Source of the DNA: CAZUZD01 sp964624465
GTDB taxonomy: Bacteria > Planctomycetota > Planctomycetia > Isosphaerales > Isosphaeraceae
Assembly: GCA_964624465.1 (NCBI GenBank)
Contig: CAZUZD010000121.1
Location: forward strand, 1-16,506
Reading direction: 5' to 3'
Length of the DNA stretch: 16,506 nucleotides
The notes below the pieces were generated by a model. The model was not told the origin of the DNA, did no database searches, and saw only the letters and a list, made by a program, of their open reading frames with translations. Positions 7,947 through 13,827 of this stretch are shown here, piece by piece (positions within the stretch are counted from its first letter, which is position 1; every line of letters begins with the position of its first letter). The position numbers and the translations under genes were made by a program.

Positions 7947-8073
7947 GTAGGGCGGATCAGCGCAGCGTGATCCGCCACGCCCGGAGCCCGGGCCCGCGAT
8001 TGGCCCGTCGGAGCATTCGAGCGTCCGGTTTCCGACCCGTCGCGGCGGATGACGCTGCGCTGATCCGCCCTAC
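7947..8073. repeat. REPIN-like inverted repeat pair (two REP-type hairpins)
   Basis: Two 30-bp arms, 7947-7976 and 8044-8073, are inverted copies with 29 of 30 positions matching, separated by 67 bp. Each arm is also a hairpin: GGCGGATCA, an 8-nt loop, TGATCCGCC in the left arm, with one stem mismatch in the right. This doublet of hairpins in inverted orientation is the form of a REPIN or BIME, a small non-autonomous mobile element. It sits between the convergent stops of thrC and the deaminase gene, the usual place for such elements. It may also end both transcripts. Confidence 0.75.
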
Positions 8074-8104
8074 GGACCCGGAAAAGCCGTGACCCGGCGG
8101 CGGG

Positions 8105-8899
8105 TCAGAGGACGTGGCGTGCCGACTCGCGGTCGAGGAAGAGCGTGGCGCCGGGGTGGCGGCGCAGGGCGCTGGCGGGGCACGACTCGGCGATCGGGCC
8201 GCGGAGGGTGGCCAGCACGGCGTCGGCCTTGCGCGGGCCGGGCACGACCACCGAGACCACCGGCGCGGCCAGCAGGGCGGGGACCGTGAGCGTGTAGGCG
8301 TGCGTCGGCACGTCGGCGAGCCGTGCGAAGCAGCCGTCGTGCACCTGCTGGGTGCGGCAGGCCTCGTCGAGCCGCACCACCTTGACCCAGACCGGGTCGA
8401 GGAAGTCGGCCACCGGCGGGTCGTTGAACGCCAGGTGCCCGTTCTCGCCGATGCCGGCGCAGACCAGGTCGACCGGCTCGGCCCGCAGGGCGTCCTCGTA
8501 GGCCAGGCAGGCCGCCAGCGGCCGCTCGGTCTGCTCGCCGGGAATCAGCCGCAGCCGCGCCGGGGCGATCCCGACGATCCCGAAGAGGTGCTCGCTCAGA
8601 TAGCGGCGGAAGGACGCCGGGTGGTCGGGCCCGAGGCCCAGATACTCATCCATGTGGAACGCGGTGACGCGCGTCCAGTCGATGCCGGGCTCGGCGACCA
8701 GGCCGGCGAGCATCTCGTCCTGGCTGGGGGCCGCGGCGAGGATCAGGCGGACCTCACCGGCGGCCGCCTGGCGAGCGATCACGGTCCGGGCCGCGTGCCG
8801 GGCGGCGGCGTGCCCCATGTGGGCGCGGTCCTCGTACACCCGCACGGCCAGGGCGTCGACCTGGAACTGGGCGATCGGCGGGGTGTCGTCGCGGCTCAT
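8105..8899 (-). CDS. NagB-family glucosamine-6-phosphate deaminase
   Basis: Cytoplasmic protein of 264 residues of the NagB/6-phosphogluconolactonase fold, expected to convert glucosamine 6-phosphate to fructose 6-phosphate and ammonia. The segment FHMDEYLGL carries the catalytic base Asp84, and GIGENGHLAFNDP carries His155. Compared with E. coli NagB, the ring-opening Asp141 is Asn153 and Glu148 is Asp160. ENGH...ND appears, from memory, to be usual in some NagB-like subfamilies, so it may be a related amino-sugar phosphate deaminase or isomerase. The C-terminus keeps VPGPRKADAV, the phosphate and oligomer region. The ATG at 8899 is chosen because the upstream open frame is low-complexity; the ribosome site is weak. 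It lies 137 bp after the 71-residue gene, with a hairpin between them. Confidence 0.85.
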   Translation of the reverse strand: MSRDDTPPIAQFQVDALAVRVYEDRAHMGHAAARHAARTVIARQAAAGEVRLILAAAPSQDEMLAGLVAEPGIDWTRVTAFHMDEYLGLGPDHPASFRRYLSEHLFGIVGIAPARLRLIPGEQTERPLAACLAYEDALRAEPVDLVCAGIGENGHLAFNDPPVADFLDPVWVKVVRLDEACRTQQVHDGCFARLADVPTHAYTLTVPALLAAPVVSVVVPGPRKADAVLATLRGPIAESCPASALRRHPGATLFLDRESARHVL

Positions 8900-8996
8900 G
8901 CGGCACTCGTGGGGGCAGGCGGTGCGGTGGGGGTCGTTGCGGACCGCGACGAGCCTATCCCCGGGGCGGGTCCCGGGCAAGCCGGCCGCCCCCGTC

Positions 8997-9021
8997 CTGG
9001 CCCGCCGGTGCGACGGGCCAG
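8997..9021 (-). terminator. Hairpin after the 71-residue gene
   Basis: Perfect 8-bp stem (CTGGCCCG with CGGGCCAG) and 9-nt loop, starting 15 nt after the stop codon of the small gene on the minus strand. No U-tract is present. It suggests that the small gene and the deaminase gene are not a simple single transcript. Confidence 0.4.
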
Positions 9022-9036
9022 CCACCACGGCCAGGC

Positions 9037-9252
9037 TCAGGCCCGGCCGGCGAGCACGGCGGCCCGGACCTTCGGCTTGGCCTGCAGCTCCTCGCAGAGC
9101 CGACGGCACTCGGTCAGGTCGACCATCAGGGCGTCGGTCAGGAACGTCTCGGTCGGGCCGTCGGCGGCCCACTGGAGCTGCTCGTGGCAGCGGTTCATGT
9201 GCTCGAGCAGATCCTTCATCCAGAGCAGCGTGTGCTGTCGATTCCGCATCAT
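9037..9252 (-). CDS. Small helical protein of unknown function (71 residues)
   Basis: Not recognised. The protein is soluble and mostly helical, with Met, His and Cys clustered early (MMRNRQHTLLW, then LEHMNRCHEQLQWA). A second amphipathic helix follows (LTECRRLCEELQAKPKVRAA). The amino-acid composition is ordinary rather than the Pro/Arg/Gly-rich type seen in spurious frames of this DNA. A good ribosome site, AGGAGAGGGA, lies upstream of the paired ATGs at 9252 and 9249. These points support a real gene. It reads toward the deaminase gene but is followed by a hairpin. The His/Cys pattern could bind a metal or just be chance; no function is claimed. Confidence 0.65.
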   Translation of the reverse strand: MMRNRQHTLLWMKDLLEHMNRCHEQLQWAADGPTETFLTDALMVDLTECRRLCEELQAKPKVRAAVLAGRA

Positions 9253-9472
9253 CGGTGAGATCCCTCTCCTGGCGAAAACTCTGGGTGACGGTGGCCGACC
9301 CGCGGGCTCGCCGCCGGTCGAAGGGGGGAGAACGCAAGCCGCGTACCGGCCCGGAGTCTCCGTCCCGGCGGGTTCTGGAACCGTCGACGGGCCTGGACTT
9401 TAGAAATTCCGGCAGAATTCTGGATCGGCCCCCGGGCGGGGGACGATTTGTAAGGATTACCACGATCCGGGG

Positions 9473-9510
9473 GCCGGCCGGGGCCTGTCTTTCTTTCAAG
9501 ACCGGCCGGC
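9473..9510 (+). promoter_or_regulatory. Stem-loop in the divergent region before the kinase gene
   Basis: GCCGGCCG (9473-9480) pairs with CGGCCGGC (9503-9510), and inside it GTCTT pairs with AAGAC around a 6-nt loop; six unpaired bases lie on the left side only. It sits immediately upstream of the TAGACT box at 9513, so it would overlap a -35 region. The rest of the 331-bp divergent region 9253-9583 holds an AT-richer patch near 9400-9425 with the palindrome AGAATTCT, and no gene that I can support. Confidence 0.35.
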
Positions 9511-9512
9511 GC

Positions 9513-9518
9513 TAGACT
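9513..9518 (+). promoter_or_regulatory. Possible -10 box for the kinase-SGNH operon
   Basis: TAGACT, within the octamer GCTAGACT also found on the minus strand before the cyclase-like gene, 65 nt before the kinase start. No convincing -35 is visible. Confidence 0.3.
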
Positions 9519-9583
9519 GAATCCGGGCGGTCGGGCCGGGCACCGGCCCCGCGGCCGCCCCGCCGCGGAGGTCGCTCTCGCCC

Positions 9584-10450
9584 ATGCCAGCGCTCCCGAC
9601 TGACCCCGCCGAGCCCGACCGCGAGGGCCCGATCCGCCCGGAGCGGCTGCGCGCGTGGGCCGAGCGCTTCGGGCGCTGGATCACCGGCCGGGGCGGCCGC
9701 CGCGACGGTCCGACGTCGGCCGGGCCCGTGGCTCGATACCGCACCGTCTGCATCAGCCGGGAGGCCGGCGCCGGCGGCGGCACCGTGGCGCGCGATCTGG
9801 GGCGGCGGCTCGGCTGGAAGGTCTACGATCACGAGCTGGTCGAGGCGATCGCGCACGGCATGCAGGTCCCCCCCGAGGAGGCCCGCGCCTACGACGAGCT
9901 GGCCCCCAGCCTGATCCAGGACTGGCTGCTGCCCCTGCGCGAGGAGCACTATGCCCCCCAGGAGGCGTACCTTGACCACCTGGCCAAGCTCGTCCGCTCG
10001 ATCGGCCAGGCGGGCGAGTCGATCCTCGTGGGCCGGGGCGCCGCGTTCCTGCTGCCACGCTCCGAGACCCTCACCGTGCGGCTGATTGCCCCCCTGCCGG
10101 CGCGGGCCCGCCGCCTGGCCGACCGCATGGGCGTCTCGCTCCGCACCGCCAGGCGCGCCGCCCGCGACCTCGACGCCCGCCACGAGAAGTTCGTCCGCGC
10201 CCTCTACCGCGTCGACCCGACGGACCCGCACCACTACGACCTGGTCCTCGACACCGACGGCCTCGGCCTGGCCCTGACCGTCGACCTGCTGGCCCGCATC
10301 GTCGACGCCGGCCGACCCCGGATCCGACCGGTCGTCGTGTCCGGGTCCGCTCCCGATCTCCACGACGAGCCACCCGCCGACCCGGCCCCACCCTCGGCCG
10401 GCACCGGGGCGCCCACCGCATCGAGCCCGGCCCCGGAGCTGCCGGCGTGA
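9584..10450 (+). CDS. Cytidylate-kinase-like protein
   Basis: P-loop NMP-kinase-fold protein of 288 residues, of the cytidylate kinase-like family (Cytidylate_kin2 type) rather than housekeeping Cmk. The motif ISREAGAGGGTVA (residues ~57-69) replaces the classical GxxxxGK[ST] loop, as this family's ISRxxGSGG form does. WKVYDHELVE follows, then the ILVGRGAAFLLP strand and an arginine-rich lid region (ARARRLADRMG, RTARRAARDLD), then DPTDPHHYDLVLDTDGL, all characteristic. The first 50 residues and the last ~40 are Pro/Ala/Arg-rich and probably disordered. The substrate is not known; a nucleotide or other small molecule is likely. GGAGGT lies 11-12 bases before the ATG at 9584. Its stop overlaps the start of the next gene (GTGA), which points to translational coupling. 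Confidence 0.82.
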   Translation: MPALPTDPAEPDREGPIRPERLRAWAERFGRWITGRGGRRDGPTSAGPVARYRTVCISREAGAGGGTVARDLGRRLGWKVYDHELVEAIAHGMQVPPEEARAYDELAPSLIQDWLLPLREEHYAPQEAYLDHLAKLVRSIGQAGESILVGRGAAFLLPRSETLTVRLIAPLPARARRLADRMGVSLRTARRAARDLDARHEKFVRALYRVDPTDPHHYDLVLDTDGLGLALTVDLLARIVDAGRPRIRPVVVSGSAPDLHDEPPADPAPPSAGTGAPTASSPAPELPA

Positions 10451-12294
10451 GCGAGACCGGGACCGAGGGAGCTCCGCCGGCGACGGCCGCCACGCCCGGG
10501 CCGCCTCGCACCGACCTGCGGCGGCTGGTCCGGCCGGTGCTGCTGGCCGTGGCCGCCTTCCTGGCCCTGGCCCTGGGGCCGGCGTGGGTGGTCGTGTGGT
10601 TCGACCACCTGGTCCCGCGTGCCACCCAGCGCACGCTGGCGATGGGATTCCTCCAGACGCTCCAGCTCGGCCAACTCGCCGGCCTGGCCCTGGCGACGAT
10701 CGGCCTGGCGGTCGGCCTCCCCTGGCTCCGGCGGGCCCGGCGGCGGCGGGCCCCCTGGCACGGGGCGGCCAAGCTGGTGCTGCTCTCGCTGGCCACGCTG
10801 CTCTCGCTCGGCCTGCTCGAGGCCGCGGCGGCCGTCTGGCTGGCGCGCACGCACCGGCTGCCCCCCCTGCCCACCCGCTTCGAGGCCGACCCGATCCGCC
10901 AGGCCCTGCGGAGCGACGAAGCCGAGCCCGCCCTGGCCCGCGGCGACGCCGACGAGTTGCACCTGGTCGTCGTCGGCGAGTCGAGCGCCGAGGGCCAGCC
11001 GTACCACCCGCACTTCTCCGTGGGGCAGGTCCTCGCCTGGCAGCTCGAGCAGATGTTCCCCGGCCGTCGGGTGAAGTTGACGATGCTGGCCACCGGCGGC
11101 ATCTGCCTGGAGCAGGCGATCCTGCCGCTGCAGACCCTGCGGCAGCGGCCCGACGCCCTCCTGGTCTATGCCGGGCACAACGAGTTCCAGGCGCGCTACG
11201 GCTGGTCCCGGAGCGTCGCCTACTACCCCGAGGACGCCCGCGCCCCCCGCCCCTACTGGCTGGCCCAGCGGCTGGCGCCGCTCTCGCCGCTGTGCACGCT
11301 CATCGCCGAGCAACTGGACCGGCAGCAGGTCGACGACCCGCCACCGCCGGTGGTGACGCGCACCCTGGTGGACCGACCGGCCTTCCAGCGGCAGGAGTAC
11401 GAGCTGCTCCGCGACCAGTTCGCACTGCGGCTCGACGGCGTGGCCGACTACGCCCGCCGCGTCGGGGCCGTGCCGATCCTGATCCAGCCGGCCGGCAACG
11501 ACGGCGATTACCTGCCCGCGCGCTCGTTCCTCGACCCGGCCACCCCGGCGGCCGAGCGTGACGCCTTCGCCGCGGCGTTCGAGGCGGCCGTCGCCCTCGA
11601 AGCGTCCGACCCGGCCGCGGCCGAGGCGGCGTACCGCGACCTGCTGGCCCGGCAGCCGCTGTTCGCCGAGTCGCACTTCCGCCTGGGCCGGCTGCGGCGC
11701 GCCGCCGGGGCAGACGCCGAGGCCGCCGCGCTGTTCGTCCGGGCCCGCGACCTCGACGGCATGCCGATGCGGTGCCCGAGCGACTTCCTGGCCGCCTACG
11801 ACCGCGTGGCCCGCACCCACGGCGCCCTGCTGATCGACGGACTCGCCGTGCTCCGGACCCTGCACCCGCACGGCCAGCTCGATGAGGTCCTGTTCCACGA
11901 CGGCCAGCACCCGACCTTCCGCGCCTACATCGCCCTGGCCCAGGCCACCCTCGACGGCCTGGCCGCCCGGGGCGCCTTCGGCTGGCCGCAGGACCGACCG
12001 GCGCCGACGATCGACCCCGTGGCGTGCGCGGCGCACTTCGGGATCGACGCGCCGGTCTGGGCCGAGGCCTGCCGGCACTCGGCGTTCTACTACAGCCGGC
12101 TGGCGTACACCCGCCACGACCCGACCCCCTGGCTCGAGCGCGGGGGGCTCTGCCAGCAGGCGGCCGAGCGGATCGACGCCGGCGCGGCCCCCGAGGCCGT
12201 GGGCCTGCCGGGCCTCGGGGTGCACCCGACCGGGCTGGCGGCCGGGCTCAGCCCAGCAGCCGCCAGAGGGCCATCGCCATCGGGACCGCGTTGA
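10447..12294 (+). CDS. Membrane SGNH-hydrolase-like protein with inserted TPR helices
   Basis: Protein of 615 residues. Three hydrophobic stretches lie in the first ~135 residues (VLLAVAAFLALALGPAWVVV; GLALATIGLAVGLPW; LVLLSLATLLSLGLLEAAA), so the rest is probably anchored outside the cytoplasmic membrane. The SGNH fold is recognisable: block I GESSAEG with Ser179 (the usual GDS is GES), block III YAGHNEF where GxND is usual, and block V DGQHP with Asp485 and His488. Helical TPR-like sequence is inserted between blocks III and V (residues ~370-440: AAEAAYRDLLARQPLFAES, HFRLGRLRRAAG). Ester substrates such as an acylated glycan are possible but unproven. The start is a GTG overlapping the kinase stop. 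The last 47 bp overlap the 3' end of the convergent small membrane gene; the C-terminal tail there is Pro/Ser/Arg-rich. Confidence 0.8.
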   Translation: MSETGTEGAPPATAATPGPPRTDLRRLVRPVLLAVAAFLALALGPAWVVVWFDHLVPRATQRTLAMGFLQTLQLGQLAGLALATIGLAVGLPWLRRARRRRAPWHGAAKLVLLSLATLLSLGLLEAAAAVWLARTHRLPPLPTRFEADPIRQALRSDEAEPALARGDADELHLVVVGESSAEGQPYHPHFSVGQVLAWQLEQMFPGRRVKLTMLATGGICLEQAILPLQTLRQRPDALLVYAGHNEFQARYGWSRSVAYYPEDARAPRPYWLAQRLAPLSPLCTLIAEQLDRQQVDDPPPPVVTRTLVDRPAFQRQEYELLRDQFALRLDGVADYARRVGAVPILIQPAGNDGDYLPARSFLDPATPAAERDAFAAAFEAAVALEASDPAAAEAAYRDLLARQPLFAESHFRLGRLRRAAGADAEAAALFVRARDLDGMPMRCPSDFLAAYDRVARTHGALLIDGLAVLRTLHPHGQLDEVLFHDGQHPTFRAYIALAQATLDGLAARGAFGWPQDRPAPTIDPVACAAHFGIDAPVWAEACRHSAFYYSRLAYTRHDPTPWLERGGLCQQAAERIDAGAAPEAVGLPGLGVHPTGLAAGLSPAAARGPSPSGPR

Positions 12295-12562
12295 GGGCCA
12301 GGCCCACCAGCACGACCGCGGGGACGGGACGCCGGAGCGCCCTGGCCAGGGCCAGGCCGGCGACGGCCAGCCCCAGGCCCACCTGCGGCCAGACCAGCGG
12401 CAAGCCGAGCAGCTCCTGATGCAGGTGCGAGCCGGGCGTGCGGCCGAGCAGGTCGACCGCCACGTACACCGGGGCCACCACCGCACCCAGCCAGGCCGAG
12501 AACCGGCCGAGCAGGATCGGGATGACCTGCAGGGCGTTCAGCGACGGCTTCAGGACGGTCAT
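12248..12562 (-). CDS. Small membrane protein of unknown function
   Basis: Protein of 104 residues with three likely membrane segments: FSAWLGAVVAPVYVAVDLLG, then VGLGLAVAGLALARAL, then VPAVVLVGLALNAVPMAMAL. I do not recognise a family. The ATG at 12562 has GAGGTG four to five bases upstream, and the hydrophobic pattern with a basic loop (ARALRRPVP) is that of a real inner-membrane protein. Its 3' end overlaps the end of the SGNH gene by 47 bp on the opposite strand. It is not obviously in an operon: lpxI lies 246 bp upstream on the same strand, behind a hairpin and a palindrome. Confidence 0.65.
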   Translation of the reverse strand: MTVLKPSLNALQVIPILLGRFSAWLGAVVAPVYVAVDLLGRTPGSHLHQELLGLPLVWPQVGLGLAVAGLALARALRRPVPAVVLVGLALNAVPMAMALWRLLG

Positions 12563-12720
12563 GGCACACCTCGAACCCCACGCGGACTGCGGCCCCCGGA
12601 GCGCGGGCCCGAGGCCCCTCCGGTCCCGGAGACCCTGCCGACCCCGGCAGGTGATGCATCTCCGTTACCAGTAGTTCGCCCGGCGTTCGCGGAGGTTCGG
12701 CAGAACCGGCCTGCCCCGAT

Positions 12721-12740
12721 TTCGATTGCGCGCAACCGAA
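12721..12740. promoter_or_regulatory. 20-bp near-perfect palindrome, possible operator
   Basis: TTCGATTGCGCGCAACCGAA reads the same on both strands except for one mismatched pair. It has no loop, which is more like a dimeric regulator's site than a terminator. It lies between lpxI and the small membrane gene, about 160 nt before the latter's start. Confidence 0.35.
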
Positions 12741-12741
12741 T

Positions 12742-12768
12742 GCCCCCGGACGGCTTGCGCCCGGGGGC
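12742..12768 (-). terminator. Hairpin after lpxI
   Basis: Perfect 8-bp stem GCCCCCGG/CCGGGGGC with an 11-nt loop, starting about 40 nt after the lpxI stop codon on the minus strand. There is no U-tract. It likely ends the lpxD-lpxI transcript. Confidence 0.45.
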
Positions 12769-12808
12769 CTCGGAAGTCGTCGGTATCGGTTCGCGGGCCG
12801 GTCGGGCC

Positions 12809-13714
12809 TCAGGCGGCCATCTCGGCGGGGTCGACGGCGATGATCGAGAGGCCGAGGCGGTCGGCGGCGGCGACCACCTGGTCCTGGTCCAGCAGGATGG
12901 TGCGGTGGGCCTCGATGGCCAGCACCCGGGCGCCGTTGCGGGCCAGGTTCTCGATGGTCGTCATGCCGATGGTCGGCACGTCGAACCGCATGTCCTGCTG
13001 CGGCTTGGCGACCTTGACCAGGGTCCAGCCGCCGGCTCGGCAGAACTGGCCGGCGCGCTCGATGCAGCGGTCGGTGCCCTCGATGGCCTCGATGGCCAGG
13101 GTGGCGCACTCCTTGACGGCGACGCTCTGGCCGACGTCGAGCCGGCCCATCTCCTTCGCCATCATCCAGCCGAACTGCACATCCTTGAGCTCGCCGGCGG
13201 TGGGCCGGCGGCGGGTCAGAATTCCCTGCTTCACGAGTAGCTCCGGGCAATAGTCGAGGGCCGAGGCGAACCGCATGCCGTCGCGCTCGAACTCGCGGAT
13301 CACTCCCAGCAGCAGCGAATCATCCTTCTTGTCGTGCCCGACCGTGTGGTACCACCACCGCACGGTCCGCAGGTCGGGGCAGAGCTGCACCGCCCGCCAG
13401 GGGGTGTACATGACCGCCTTGGTCACCTTGCCGGCCATCACGATCTGCTGGGCGTCGCGACGGCGGAAGGTGCGGATCATGCGCCCGAGCTTCGAGATCC
13501 CGACCAGGTCGAACGTGTCGCAGAGCGAGCGCAGCTCATCGCTGGCCTCGTAGCGGATGCCCACGCAGGCCACCCGCAGGCCCTGGGCGCGGGCGGCCTG
13601 GGCGAAGAGGATCGGGAACCGCCCGCTGCCGGCGATCAGGCCGATCGGGCGGTCGGGGACCGCCGGGCTGGCCGCCCGGCGGATTCCGGTACGGGTCGAG
13701 GCGAGACGGACCAC
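12809..13714 (-). CDS. lpxI: UDP-2,3-diacylglucosamine pyrophosphatase (DUF1009 family)
   Basis: Hydrolyses UDP-2,3-diacylglucosamine to lipid X in lipid A synthesis, replacing LpxH; peripheral, cytoplasmic side. The protein has 301 residues, near the usual size. The N-terminal domain begins at PIGLIAGSGRFPILFA and continues through VGISKLGRMIRTFRR and the family's VMAGKVTK. The C-terminal domain shows DDSLLLGVIREFE, QSVAVKECATLAIEAIEGTD and KPQQDMRFDVPTIG, all LpxI hallmarks including the conserved acidic EGTD. The GTG at 13714 is preferred because AGGAG stands six bases upstream. An earlier in-frame GTG at 13819 would start inside a strong hairpin and add 35 Pro/Gly-rich residues. It lies downstream of lpxD in the same direction. 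Confidence 0.92.
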   Translation of the reverse strand: MVRLASTRTGIRRAASPAVPDRPIGLIAGSGRFPILFAQAARAQGLRVACVGIRYEASDELRSLCDTFDLVGISKLGRMIRTFRRRDAQQIVMAGKVTKAVMYTPWRAVQLCPDLRTVRWWYHTVGHDKKDDSLLLGVIREFERDGMRFASALDYCPELLVKQGILTRRRPTAGELKDVQFGWMMAKEMGRLDVGQSVAVKECATLAIEAIEGTDRCIERAGQFCRAGGWTLVKVAKPQQDMRFDVPTIGMTTIENLARNGARVLAIEAHRTILLDQDQVVAAADRLGLSIIAVDPAEMAA

Positions 13715-13734
13715 GTCGCGCTCCTGGTTCGGGT

Positions 13735-13764
13735 CCGGGGGGCCACCCTCCGTGGCGGCCCCGG
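13735..13764 (-). promoter_or_regulatory. Intercistronic hairpin 2 between lpxD and lpxI
   Basis: An outer stem CCGGGG/CCCCGG and an inner 5-bp stem GCCAC/GTGGC around the loop CCTCC. It ends about 10 nt before the lpxI Shine-Dalgarno on the minus strand. It is the second of two tandem structures in the 113-bp gap between the genes. Confidence 0.4.
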
Positions 13765-13772
13765 GAGACAGA

Positions 13773-13817
13773 GACGACCCGGCCACCGGGCCCGCGAGGG
13801 GCCCCCGCCGGGTCGTC
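13773..13817 (-). terminator. Intercistronic hairpin 1 after lpxD
   Basis: Perfect 11-bp inverted repeat (GACGACCCGGC with GCCGGGTCGTC) around 23 nt that contain a further GGGCCC pairing. It starts about 10 nt after the lpxD stop codon. It could be a partial terminator or a processing and stability element that sets the lpxD to lpxI ratio. Confidence 0.5.
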
Positions 13818-13827
13818 ACGCGCCGAT

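Noticed and set aside
6299..7978. 559-codon minus-strand frame across thrC
   Set aside because: Low-complexity antisense shadow; thrC on the other strand has clear catalytic motifs.
9414..9421. AGAATTCT palindrome as an operator
   Set aside because: Only 8 bp, and such short palindromes are expected by chance in 16 kb.
10234..12486. 750-codon minus-strand frame across the kinase and SGNH genes
   Set aside because: Antisense shadow with biased Gly/Arg/Gln composition; both plus-strand genes have recognisable motifs and ribosome signals.
13715..13819. Longer LpxI from the GTG at 13819
   Set aside because: The start would lie in the strong hairpin after lpxD. The added residues are low-complexity, and the GTG at 13714 has an ideal AGGAG upstream.
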